DNA of 64,000 nucleotides from Luidia sarsii. Taxonomy: Eukaryota > Echinodermata > Asteroidea > Paxillosida > Luidiidae. Every line of letters starts with the position of its first letter. Position 1 is the stretch's first letter. Location: assembly GCA_949987565.1 (NCBI GenBank), contig OX465107.1, positions 22,877,958-22,941,957 of the forward strand. The letters run 5' to 3'. The notes beneath the pieces were generated by a model. It worked only from the letters and a program-made list of their open reading frames with translations. It was not told where the DNA came from and searched no databases. Position numbers and translations under genes: made by a program. Positions 24,701 to 33,805 of the stretch are shown piece by piece.

Positions 24701-27700
24701 ACGCCAAGATCGTCAACGACACCCTCACCTTCCCCGCGAGTGACGACGTCTTCCTGGAGTTCGAGGCCTTCCACACCATCACCTTCGACGAGGGAGTCGT
24801 GCAGAGCGACAACGGCTGCTCGGTCAAGTCCAGTGCTGCAAGTTGGGGCTTTGTCACCGGATCTCGTAGGCCATTTCCCCCCTTTTGATCGCTTGGCTGC
24901 ACTTACCTAAAAACTGGATCAATCGGATTACATGGTCTGATGGTTCGAGAGAATAATTATGACCTGTCTTTTTTTTCCTAAAAAGTTCCTGGTAGCACTG
25001 CACACTGATAATCTGTTTTGTGGGGTGTGTACAGTTCTGAATGAAGCTCGGGGACTCATCACAGGCTTTGGTAACCGCATGCTTTGTAATGTAGTCGGGC
25101 GACTGACACTGATAAAGTTCGAGTCAATAATGTGCCTATACCGGTTCTTTTCAGAGCCATGCAAACACGATAGGGTATTTTTTCGTCCGCTACTTTTGGT
25201 TCGTTTAGAAGGAGCAATATTGAAGTACTTTTTGGCATTAATTGTTGGTAGTAAGCTACATTATTGTCAATAGAGAAGTGCCTTGCGAACGTCTCATATT
25301 TGCAAAAGATTTCCCTGAGGCCTATTTCAGAAGGACAATTAAGCACCAACATTTTCTTCTTAATCATGACAAGCCATGCTTTTCAAAATAAGTTTGCCGT
25401 GCAGCAAAAGGTTTATGCTTGTATTTTCTACCCCATGCTTAAATACATGTCAAGCACAATAGGTATCATAAAGCATGGTTGGCCATTTCCTTTCAACCAA
25501 GGAAGAATTTTCATATACCTAACATGAAGTTCATGCGTCCCTCTCTGAAGATGACCCCAGGGGCTAAGTTCATACAGCCGCTTAAGCATCCGAAATTCGC
25601 TTAAAGCCCCTACACAACATTGGTGCGATCGAAAAACAGAAATGATCACAGATTTACCTGAAACTTCTACAGTTTGAAGATGGTTATAGTAGAAACCTCG
25701 CACTGAAATATTTCTGCCTAAAATGTTCTATTATGGGAGAAAAGAGTAAAAGAAATCGTTTACGTCTCACCCAGATCTAAACTATTTTTCGGAACAGTAT
25801 ACAGCGTTGACGAAACAAATATAGCGGTTTTCACGATTTTCTCGAGACTCGGTTGGCGGATTGAGCTGAAATGTTCACAGGTGTGCTATTTCATGCATAA
25901 TGTTGGATCAGACAACGTATGGATGCTATTCTTTGACCTCGACCAACGTTTTTTTAAGCATGAACAAGATCATGGAGTTGTCTGCCAATCCAAAATTCAC
26001 ATTTTGTTTTAGATTAGTACAGAACAATTGACTACAAGTCAAAAGCAATAATTGACATCACACCACAATGTGGTTTGTCATTCCGTTCACACAGGGAAGA
26101 TGTTTCAGGCTTAACACTATGAACATCTAAACGCTGAAAATGTCATTTAGCCGTGAAAAGAATATTCACCATGTTTTCACCCCTATTTCGTGGAACACAG
26201 TTAGCCATTTTCAAGTCATTTTCAAGGTGTTTTCACCAATGGTCTCCAAGGCCACCTTCCTAGTGGTAAAAGGCTAGAGGCAATTTAGAAGTGTCTCTGG
26301 GAGTGACAGGTACAAGTACACAATGCAGTATCTCTATGGGGGCTGGTGGTCCCTACTGGTAATTGAATTAGCCATCCCCAGAGGCTGGAGTTTGCCACCC
26401 TAGATATCCACACTGTCTCTTTAGTGACTGAAGATGTCCTTATCAGGTCAGAGAAGCGATTATTTTCATGGTGAATTCACTGTAAAATGCACTGTGAAAT
26501 CACAATGACTTTTTAGTTTCATGGCTAAATGACATTTTCACCCCCTTTTATGGTTTAGATGTTCATATAGTGTAAGCGGCTCCATGAAATTGGGCCCTGA
26601 TGTGACGTATTTCCAGTGAGTGGGGGTTTCATTTTGTCTTGCAGCTGCCCCGTCCTACAAAGAGGAGCCACTGTGCACCGTGTCATCCATGGCAATGTTC
26701 CTGCTGATGGCGAACTACGACCTGGGTGAATATGGCCCGGAGATCATCCACTTGCGCGACCCAGGCTGCACCGCCGTGGAAAACGGGACCCACTACATCA
26801 TTTTCACCTCCTACGGCCAGTGCGGCACAACCTTTGCCGTGAGTGAATTGACTGTTTCAGCTTGAGGGGCCGCGTGTATGAGAATTTGAGCTAAATGAAG
26901 GCTTTCTGGTGCATTTTAAAGCCCCTACACAACATTGGTAAGATGGAAAAACAGAAATGTTCACAGATTTACATGAAACTTATACAGTTTGAAGATGGTT
27001 ATAGTAGAAACCTCTCTCTGAAATAATTTTATCTGCCTAAAATGTTGTATTTTGAGAGAAAAGAGTAAAATAAAACGTTTACGTCTCTCTGAGATCTAAA
27101 CTATTTTTCGGAACAGTACGGCGTTGAATGCTGCATTTTCGCGAAACAAATGAAGCGGTTTTTACGATTTTCTCGAGACTCGGTTGGCGGATTGAGCTGA
27201 AATTTTCACAGGCGTGCAATTTCATGCATATGTTGGATCAGACAACGTATGGATGCTATTCTTTGACCTCAACCAATGTTGTGTAGGGGCTTTAATAGCA
27301 GGCCTTTTCATGGCTTTCCTTGATTTTGTTCACAGTTTGATATTGATTTTTGAAAACTTCGACTGGACCAGATTTTGGAAACCAGTGCTCTTACCATCTG
27401 AGATATATCCAGCTATTTTCTGCTATTTCATGCATATGTTGGATCAGACAACGTATATGGATGCTATTCTTTGACCTCGACCAATGTTGTGTATAGGGGC
27501 TTTAAGGAGCCAGATAGTAGCCGTGAGACACCTTTTTTTTGGGGGGGGGGATACGAGGTTCATTGTTATTGATGGTTGATCTCCTCAGCGTGACGGTGAC
27601 GACTTCACGTACAGCAACATCGTCTACATTCCCGAGCATCCTTATCGGCCTGCCGGGACTGAAGTCACCCGCTTCCCTCACAAAGAGGTCCGCTTCACCT

Positions 27701-30700
27701 GCAGCATTCCAGCCAGGACCGTCAAGACGCTGGAGTTCGAGGCAGAACTGGATAAAATAGAGTTGGTGGAGTACAACGGGAGGGCCGGCTTCCTGGACCA
27801 CCTCCCGGAGACCTCGCTCCAGCTCTTCGAGGACCGGCGCTATCGGAATCCGATCGAGACCTCCGCCGCCGCGCCAGTGCCTGTCCCCTTCGGCAACAGG
27901 CTGTACTTCCAGGGCAAGGCCGTCTGCCCTGGATCTCAGCCGTGCGATGCTCACTTCCAGTCCTGCTGGGCCACCGTCTCGGAGAACCCGTACGACAAGC
28001 CACGCCATGACCTCATAACCGATGCGTAAGATTGCACCCGCTGTTCACCAGTAGTATAACATGGAGGTTACACAACTTCACATGTGCCGAAGACCGAGGT
28101 TGATCACATTATCCCAACATTATTCAGAACATGTAGTTCTAGCTAATATCAATTCTTTACACGTCCTTAAACTGATCCTATTGGACATCTTTGGCACTGA
28201 ATGCGATGAGACCCTTTGCGGTCTGCCAAAGCCCCTACACACTAAGGACTTAGAAACGCGTCCATACTTCGTCTAATCCAGCATATGCATGAAAAAAATG
28301 CACCTGTGAATCCATGTCGCGAGAAAATGGTGAAAAAACTGGCTCATTTTCTCATCAAACTGTGTCAGCTCCGATTATCGTAAGATGCGGAATGTTCAAT
28401 AGTGGCGTCGGAAGTTTAAACACGAAAATTGGGAGTAAATCTCGAAACAGTCGTCGGTTATTGCGAATGGACCATTTTGGATTGGTACAAATGGTGTGTA
28501 GGGGCTTTAAGGCTGGTGAGCATTTTTTTTCCTTTAAAGTCGTTTTAAAACGACTGTTGGAAATTCATACACAATTCCACTTTTCGTGAACATGGCAGCA
28601 TTCCAAGCGCTAAAAGTTCACAGCATGTCTGATACTGGTATTTACTTCCACTTGAGTAAGTTATTTCAACAAAATTCGTCAGGTCGAAATTTGGAGGTGT
28701 ACAAAATCATTTGTGTGTAGGGGCTTTAAAGCCCCTACACAACATTGGTAAGATCGAAAAACAGAAATGTTCACAGATTTCCATGAAACATATACAGTTT
28801 GAATATGGTTATAGTAGAAACCTCGCACTGAAATATTTCTGTCGAAAATCCTGTATCTTTGGAGAAAAGAGTAAAAGAAATAGTTTACGTCTCACCCCTA
28901 TAGATCTAAACTATTTTTCGGAACAATAAGTTTGAATGCTGCTTTTTCGCGAAACAAATGAAGCGGTTTTCACTATTTTCTCGAGACTCGGTTGGCGGAT
29001 TGAGCTGAAATTTTCACAGATTGGCTATTTCGTGCATATGTGACCCGGCACAGCATAATGACGAATAACCCCACTTTTGAGATTTTGAGATTTTCTAATA
29101 ATGTGAAAGAGTATACCATTAGCTTTCAAATTATATCAAAATATAATATCCTCTAATATTTAAAATTTCCGAAAATACCCCAAAAACAAAACATTTTGTA
29201 ATCGAATTGTGAAGATACTTTAAACTTCAGGCGTTGGTTACTCAAAAAGTGTTTTGGTGGGATATTCCTCATGTCGTTGTGCCGGGTCACATATGTTGGA
29301 TCAGACAAAGTATTGATGCCATTCTTTGACCTGGACCAATGTTGTGTTATCCCTTTAACGCGAAGTATCTGTTAACTCCCGACTCCTGTGCAGATGTATT
29401 GAGGACGGCACACTGCAGATGCACGACTCGCCAGGCTCACACAAGACCCGCTTCTCCGTCGATGCTTTCGCCTTCCTCGGCTGGCGAATCACGGACACGG
29501 TAAGCCTCCATTCCCTTATTCTGTGTCCGTGTCCATGCATGGGCCCGGGTACCAGTCAAAATGGCATGGGAATAGCAGCAGCGGGAAGGGGAACCCACGC
29601 TCTAGATCTTTGGATCTTTCTTTTGTGTGTATGTTTCATCACAACATTTATTGTGCCTGACGTTTCGATCCTAGCAGGACCTTTCTCCTAGCAGGGCCCT
29701 TTTGTATGCTGTTACAATGATGCCATGTGTTTCTAAAGAAACTTTACATCTAAAATGAGGTGTTTTCATTCACTAGATGCCAGATTTTTTACTCTCTTGA
29801 TATGCTGAAAGCGTCAACAAAATTCTACCCTTCATTTTTACAAGTATAACGCATTCACGTGTGCCATTCTTCTGGTTTCTGAGGCCTTGGGCTTGTCTAT
29901 TCTGTTTTTTTAACCAAAAAAATGGCCCGACATTCCAACTGCATCAGAACCTACCCGTTGTCTCTTCGCGTGTCTTTTCGTAGGAAACAATTAAGAGTGA
30001 ATTCCTAAGTATACTTGAAGAAGTGTAAGACTACAGTTGATGTAGTATAGGCACAGATACTAAACAGGCCTTGGGAAATGAAGAATTGGATTTCAGTTTT
30101 CACTGCTTGTTTCTGAGGCCTTGGGCTTGTCCATTCTGTTTCTCCCGTCACGATGCACAATTTAGTTGACTAAATGACAAAAATGACTACAGAAAGAACA
30201 TAAACTGCCAGAAACTGATTTTAATTTTAAGCATTGCTTCTGAAAAAATGAACATACTCAGTGATTCTGAACTTGCACATAATTCCTCATTCTTCTGCTT
30301 TGTCATTTGCTGAAAAAAATAGTCACTAGTTTTAAACATTGTCTGCGGATTAATGTCTTGATGTTATTATCAGTTGAGAGGTATTCAACCACCAATTTGG
30401 TAGTATTTTATCATACAAAACTGGTGGGCCATAAATGTTGAAAATAATGGTTCTAGACAGTAATACTATTCATCAAGAAGAGGTGTGGTCCTTCAATGAG
30501 TGCTTCTGCCCAATTGCCTGCTGAAAACAAAATTCTGGCAGCTCTAGCCTACGACTCCTGCACTCTAGACAGTGCAGATCGTCTTAACCACTGCACCACC
30601 GAACTAGTCAGGGTCATGGGGTTCTGACCAAAAAGAGCGAGTCGAGAAATAAACGTTCGGGCGAGCGTGATCTGGCCGTAAGTAAGTGACGACGTTAACC

Positions 30701-32065
30701 ACGCCTGTTCTTGAAAGAGACATACTCACGTGGTGTATAATACCCACAAACCTCACTATGATCCGATTAGTACTGCCCAAACTGAGTACTGCCGATGAGT
30801 ACATGGCCCACCAGTGTGCATGGTAATATACTTGTACGTAATGAGCAGTGCTTTGTCCGATTGCCTGCTGGGAAAGAAACCATTTCATATCTATGAAACC
30901 TCATATTATACCTCATTAGCGTGCCCACCGTGCACTGCATGTGCACGTGTACTTGCACGAAAGGTAGACGGCAGCCCGCAGGCGTGAGACAATTAGATTT
31001 ATTTACTCGTCAACATCTGCCTTGATAATCGCCTCCCTCATCTCTCTCCCTCTCTCACTCCCTCTCTCTCTCTCTCCTCTCTCACCCCCTCTCTCCTCTC
31101 TCTCTCTCACTCACTCTTTCCTTTCTTCCCTCTTCTCTCCCTGTCCCTCTCCCATCTGTCTCCCTCTCCCCTCTCTTCCCCTCTCTCCCCCTCTCTCTCA
31201 CACTCTCTCTCTCCTTCTCTCTCTCCTCCCCCTCTCTCTCACACTCTCTCTCTCCTTCTCTCTCCCCTCACTCTCTCTCCCTCTATCTCCCCCCTCTCTC
31301 TCACACTCTCTCTCTCCTTCTCGCTCTCCCCTCTCTCTCTCCATCTCTCTCCCCTTCTCTCTCCCCTCCCTCTCTCTCTCTCCCTCTCTCTCTCCCTCTC
31401 TCTCTCACACTCTCTCTCCTTCTCTCTCCCCCTCCCTCTCTCTCTCCTTCTCTCTCCCTGTCCCTCTCCCCTCGGTCTCCCTCTCCCCCTCTCTTCCCCT
31501 CTCTCACACTCTCTCTCCTTCTCTCTATCCCCCTCCCTCTCTCTCTCTCCTCTCTCTCTCCCTGTCCCTCTCCCCTCTGTCTCCCTCTCCCCTCTCTTCC
31601 CCTCTCTCTCCCCTCTCTCATTCCCTCTCTTCCCCCTCCCTCCCTCCCCCTTCCCCCCTCTCTCTCTCTCTCCCTCTCTCTCTCCATCTCTCTCACTCCC
31701 TCTCTCTCTCCCCCTCCCTCCCTCCCCCTTCCTCTCTCCCTCTCTCTCCCTCTCTCCCCCCTCTCTCTGTCACCCTATCTCTCCTTCTCTTTCTCCCCCT
31801 CCCTCTCATTCCCTCCCCCCCCCCTCCCTCCCTCCCCCTTCCTCTCTCCCCCTCCCTCCCTCCCCCTTCCTCTCTCCCCTCTCTCCATCTCCCTCCCTTG
31901 TCCCCGCAGGTGTACGTCCATTGCAACGTGATAGTCTGTGACTCCAATGACTACCTCTCCCTCTGCAAGAGAGCTTGCTCCCGTCACCAGGGGCCATTTA
32001 AGAGGTCACCCCGGGACAGAATGACGGTCGTCTCGTCTCCGGGCTTATTCAGACGTCAGCTGTAA
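12711..32065 (+). CDS. Secreted ZP-domain protein, complete gene, 13 coding exons
   Basis: Coding exons: 12711-12848, 13401-13490, 13972-14123, 17417-17607, 18976-19115, 20337-20599, 21190-21336, 22220-22253, 24613-24865, 26645-26838, 27589-28025, 29394-29499, 31910-32065. All junctions are GT-AG and the phases add to 2301 bases, i.e. 766 residues. Residues 1-20 are a signal peptide. Residues about 25-470 form a cysteine-containing extracellular region of unknown function with the markers LGYYEGGTIFWEA, YTECCWIPG, CGYTIHIPS and DKVKCRW. Residues about 476-740 are a zona pellucida (ZP) polymerisation domain: CTVSSMAM, SYGQCGTTFA, VRFTCSIP, SCWATVSENPYD, VYVHCNVIVC, CKRAC. A dibasic KRSPR follows and could be the cleavage site usual in ZP proteins. 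The chain ends 18 residues after it without a membrane segment or GPI signal. Known ZP proteins form extracellular filaments; a coat, matrix or cuticle role here is inference. The donors of exons 9 (22253) and 10 (24865) are the least certain choices. Confidence 0.88.
12895..13308. mobile_element. Foldback element in intron 2 of the ZP gene
   Basis: About 150 bases on each side are inverted copies. The left arm has CGCACACGAGAGCTATCTGC, GAGATTTCTGCCTCAAG and ATCCTGTTTGATTTTG. The right arm has CAAAATCAAACAGGAT, CTTGAGGCAGAAATCTC and GATAGCTCTCGTGTGCG. The loop of about 110 bases repeats parts of the arms. It sits wholly between coding exons 1 and 2. No coding capacity is seen. Confidence 0.8.
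14160..14442. mobile_element. MITE family 2, chimeric copy
   Basis: The right half is a standard family 2 end: TTTTCGCGAAACAAATGA, ATGCATATGTTGGATCAGAC, then GTAGGGGCTTTAA. The left half instead matches, inverted, the internal part of the variant element at 4181-4555 (around the CCGTCACGGTTTT hairpin). It looks like a recombinant of two related families. It lies in the intron after coding exon 3. Confidence 0.65.
14510..14715. mobile_element. MITE family 2, right half
   Basis: This is a partial copy starting near the internal GGAACAGTACGGCGTTGAAT and ending at the terminal GTGTAGGGGCTTTAA. The left terminus is missing. Confidence 0.75.
15526..15560 (+). promoter_or_regulatory. Possible TATA core promoter inside intron
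   Basis: TTATATAC at 15526-15533 is followed about 25 bases later by TCAGTTCAGC, the spacing of a TATA box and initiator. It could be an internal or transposon promoter. No dependent exon is recognised, so this is weak. Confidence 0.2.
16388..16639. mobile_element. MITE family 1, short form
   Basis: TGTGACCCGGCACAGC begins the element and TGTGCCGGGTCACA ends it, about 250 bases apart. It lies in the long intron between coding exons 3 and 4 of the ZP gene. Confidence 0.85.
18143..18974. mobile_element. MITE family 2 abutting ZP exon, with nested MITE 3
   Basis: The left end is TTAA followed by AGCCCCTACACAACATTGGT. The right end is the variant CCAATGTTGTGTTATCCC followed by TTAA at 18971-18974. 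Family 3 is inserted at 18474-18924. The next base, 18975, is the G of the splice acceptor AG for the exon starting at 18976, so the acceptor's A comes from the flanking TTAA and everything upstream that could serve as branch point or pyrimidine tract is MITE sequence. TTAA target sites are typical of the piggyBac superfamily. Confidence 0.85.
18474..18924. mobile_element. MITE family 3 nested in MITE 2
   Basis: It is bounded by CACTATGAACATCTAAAC and its complement, with TAT on both sides as a possible 3-bp target duplication. A second copy in the opposite orientation lies at 26115-26572 with TAA flanks. The 3-bp target sites suggest the PIF/Harbinger superfamily, by inference only. Confidence 0.85.
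19905..20125. repeat. R5 arms in a tandem cluster
   Basis: Three direct copies of the arm TTTCGATCCTAGCAGGACCT (with indels) at about 56-base spacing are followed by one inverted copy ending CTAGGATCGAAACGTC. It is a local amplification of the R5 arm within intron 5 of the ZP coding region. Confidence 0.8.
20160..20316. repeat. 26-bp tandem repeat, 6 units, next to ZP exon
   Basis: The unit is close to ACTAAGTGACAAGTCTTGTT plus CAATTC and is repeated six times with few changes. The array ends about 20 bases before the acceptor of the exon at 20337, so copy-number change could affect that splice region. Confidence 0.9.
20680..20790. repeat. R5 partial copy
   Basis: It contains GGTCCTGCTAGGATCGAAAC and the TCAGTAAGCAGTTTGCAAC tail. 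It is one half of the foldback unit. Confidence 0.75.
21414..21500. repeat. R6 foldback family, half copy
   Basis: It carries GACACCATGTAAATTCTC, GTTCTGAAAAGAACC and AACTCGACGTTTCGAACAGT, matching one arm of the complete R6 elements at 38080-38322 and 61820-62018. Confidence 0.7.
22740..23110 (+). mobile_element. tRNA-derived SINE candidate
   Basis: Positions about 22837-22855 match an RNA polymerase III A box (TAGTTCGTGTGGTAGAGCAC) and about 22878-22892 a B box (GGGTTCAAGTCCCGG) at the spacing found in tRNA genes. The CACTG/CAGTG anticodon stem has an over-long loop and the acceptor stem does not pair, so this is not a functional tRNA but a tRNA-like head followed by an unrelated body. The 3' boundary is uncertain. 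Confidence 0.6.
23158..23560. repeat. Dispersed repeat, second copy
   Basis: It is the counterpart of 7895-8510 without the R5 insertion. Shared blocks include TTCCACAGCCAAATAGGGCC, AACCCCCAGGTTGTCTTAAG and ATGATAATCAGCTCGGCGGA. Confidence 0.75.
24239..24487. mobile_element. MITE family 1, short form
   Basis: TGTGACCCGGCACATC begins the element and TGTGCCGGGTCACA ends it. It lies in the intron just upstream of the ZP exon at 24613. Confidence 0.85.
25559..26596. mobile_element. MITE 4 containing MITE 2 and MITE 3 (nested)
   Basis: The outer ends are family 4 (CAGCCGCTTAAGC on the left, AAGCGGCTCCATGAAATTGG plus GCCC on the right). Inside are a family 2 copy at about 25601-25956 with TTAA on both sides and a family 3 copy at 26115-26572 flanked by TAA. 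The whole composite is in the intron upstream of the ZP exon at 26645. Confidence 0.8.
26916..27295. mobile_element. MITE family 2, full-length copy
   Basis: TTAA, then AGCCCCTACACAACATTGGT, then about 330 bases, then CCAATGTTGTGTAGGGGCT, then TTAA. This is the clearest intact copy and defines the family: about 380 bases, TTAA target site, no coding capacity. Confidence 0.9.
27419..27505. mobile_element. MITE family 2, right-end fragment
   Basis: It begins at CTATTTCATGCATATGTTGG and ends at GTATAGGGGCTTTAA, about 80 bases before the acceptor of the ZP exon at 27589. Confidence 0.75.
28228..28510. mobile_element. Diverged MITE 2-like element
   Basis: The ends AAAGCCCCTACACAC and GTGTGTAGGGGCTTTAA match family 2, but the interior is unrelated apart from CATATGCATGAAA. 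It is a separate subfamily sharing termini. Confidence 0.65.
28726..29358. mobile_element. MITE family 2 with MITE 1 nested inside
   Basis: The left end TTAAAGCCCCTACACAACAT joins directly onto GTGTAGGGGCTTTAA of a preceding partial element. The right end is the variant TTGTGTTATCCCTTTAA. Family 1 (29040-29292) sits exactly within the family 2 motif GCATATGTTGGATC and is flanked by TA, which proves insertion of family 1 after family 2. Confidence 0.85.
29040..29292. mobile_element. MITE family 1, short form, nested
   Basis: TGTGACCCGGCACAGC begins it and TGTGCCGGGTCACA ends it. The surrounding family 2 sequence is interrupted at its central CATATG. Confidence 0.85.
29650..29702. repeat. R5 arm fragment
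   Basis: It reads TGACGTTTCGATCCTAGCAG and continues to a second partial CTAGCAGGGCC. It lies in the last intron of the ZP gene. Confidence 0.6.
30540..30610 (-). mobile_element. tRNA-like fragment (minus strand)
   Basis: On the minus strand GGTGGTGCAGTGGTTAAGAC resembles an A-box region, with TGCAC...GTGCA as a possible anticodon stem about 15 bases further on. The expected B box is degenerate. It is probably a decayed SINE head or tRNA pseudogene. Confidence 0.35.
31023..31909 (+). repeat. ~880-bp pyrimidine (CT/CCT) tract in last ZP intron
   Basis: Almost uninterrupted C and T, with irregular CTCTCT, CCCTCT and occasional CACACT units. It extends to the AG acceptor at 31908-31909, so the tract is physically the polypyrimidine tract of the terminal exon. 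On the plus strand it yields a long leucine/serine/proline open frame and on the minus strand arginine/glutamate/glycine frames. These are artefacts of the repeat. Confidence 0.95.
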
Positions 32066-32209
32066 ATGTGAAGTCCAACCAAGAAAAGAAATGGCAAACC
32101 TAAAAAAACAAATACAGTTCTGTGACGGAAAAATTAATGTGGCATTTTTTTTTCTATATACAGATTTTTTTTTTTTATGCATATCACTATACACCGGGTC
32201 CTCGGGCCA

Positions 32210-32215
32210 AATAAA
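32210..32215 (+). terminator. Polyadenylation signal of the ZP gene
   Basis: AATAAA lies 145 bases after the stop codon at 32065. It is the first canonical signal downstream. The cleavage site is not determined. Confidence 0.55.
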
Positions 32216-32616
32216 ATGTTATCTCCGGAAATTAATCTACCTTTCAGAAGATAAATTGGTCTATTTGATTATCATTTTGCCTCAATCGAAAAAAGAGCGA
32301 GAAAGAACAAAGAAAAAAAAGAAATACGGATTTTAGGAAATCATGGTGTGGCAGTTTTTTCTACATGAAGAATTTGATTTCTGTAACTCTTTACATTCAT
32401 ATTCTCAGATGTAATCAATTTGTATTCTTTCAGTAATTATCCTGCTTTTATCAATTAGATCAATTAGTTGATTTGGTTATTCTTTAAGGCCTCAGTTACA
32501 CGCGGTGGTCTGGTTTGAATTGGCTGAAACACAACAGAGAGAGAGGTGAGATTGGAAATGTAAAAAGGCCAAGTTCGGGAAAAAAAAAACTTCACGATAT
32601 TTTGAGGCCTTAAACA

Positions 32617-32720
32617 TAGGCCTATCAAAAATCAGGAAGACCCGATGACGGATCGAAACGTCAGGCCCTCCGATATAATTTTTGATAATAATGGTTTTAG
32701 TCAGGAAGCAGTTTGCCCCC
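32617..32720. repeat. R5-related fragment
   Basis: It contains GGATCGAAACGTCAGGCCCT and TTTAGTCAGGAAGCAGTTTG, a diverged version of the R5 arm and tail. Confidence 0.6.
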
Positions 32721-32989
32721 TTTTTGCATAATAATTGATATTGCCTTAAAAATATTTCGGTGATGGTTTTTTTATCTAAATTAACGATGGAATGATGACT
32801 TAGAGAATTTGCAAGTTTGAGTCCTAACTGTCTGTTCTGTCTGAGAGTTTCCCCTTTCATTCGTCTGTTACTCGCAGGCCTGTAAAAGTACAGCTGCTAT
32901 ATTATTGCGTTGTCTAACAACGATACCGTGTCCGATTGTGGTCGGAACCCCCACCCCTTACTCGTGCTTTTTCGTACTGTCTATGTGTC

Positions 32990-33222
32990 GTGAACTTTTC
33001 GTGAACTTTTCGTGAACTTTTCGTGAACTCGTCGTGAACTCGTCGTGAACTCGTCGTGAACTCGTCGTGAACTCGTCGTGAACTCGTCGTGAACTCGTCG
33101 TGAACTCGTCGTGAACTCGTCGTGAACTCGTCGTGAACTCGTCGTGAACTCGTCGTGAACTCATCGTGAACTCGTCGTGAATTCGTCGTGAACTCGTCGT
33201 GAACTCGTCGTGAACTATGCGT
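32990..33222. repeat. 11-bp minisatellite, about 20 units
   Basis: The unit is TCGTGAACTCG, with a variant TTTCGTGAAC at the left end. Eleven is not a multiple of three, so each frame cycles through all three phases and encodes an 11-residue repeat. Two overlapping minus-strand frames of 114-133 codons result. There is no sign of a gene. Confidence 0.95.
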
Positions 33223-33369
33223 GAACAGTGCGGGAGCCTCCCAGTTCGTGCCCCAAAATGGCGCGACTTGCCACGACAAAATCGTGGCCAAAAGTCGTGC
33301 AAGTGTCAGCCTCATCTAACACTCATGGGAAATCAGTTCACGACTGTGTGCAAGGTTTACAATTCAGAA

Positions 33370-33805
33370 GCCGATTCCATAGGGCCGCTGACCTGCCAAA
33401 GTTTCCTTGAGCACAAAATGATAGCCTTTGAGATTTGAAGATTTTCATGGTGAGGATAGCAGAAGAATTAGGCTTGCGATGACACCATTCAAAATTCTCT
33501 TTTGAGAGTTTGTGCGGTTCTTTTCAGAACCGCACAGAACCACACATACCCACTAAAGAGAATTTTGCACTGTGTTACCGCAAACCTAATTCTTCTTCAT
33601 AATAGCCTCTCTTAATGACAATTTTCTAATCAGGTTGCCATCCAAGGTTCCACTTGCATTCAGTGCTTTACACTCCAATATTCCAATGCAAGTCGAGGAC
33701 ACCTAGCTCCATGTGAAATATCATGGTCGGCGACCTTGTTTTAACCAAGTAAGAATCACCACGCTTAGGGTGGCTTCTTAGCTGCTATGTGAAATTGGGC
33801 CCCGA
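33370..33805. repeat. Diverged MITE 4-like element carrying an R6-like hairpin
   Basis: The ends loosely match family 4 (ATTCCATAGGGCCGCTG on the left, GCTGCTATGTGAAATTGGGC on the right). Inside, at about 33465-33605, is an inverted repeat in which GAACCGCAC pairs around GTTCTTTTCAGAACC, and GATGACACCATTC mirrors the R6 motif. Confidence 0.55.

Noticed and set aside
31022..32065. 347-codon leucine/serine/proline-rich open frame
   Set aside because: All but its last 52 codons translate the CT tract. Only the terminal part (31910-32065) is a real exon, in the same frame.
32914..33315. Two minus-strand open frames with an 11-residue repeat
   Set aside because: They are produced by the 11-bp minisatellite; no splice or start context.
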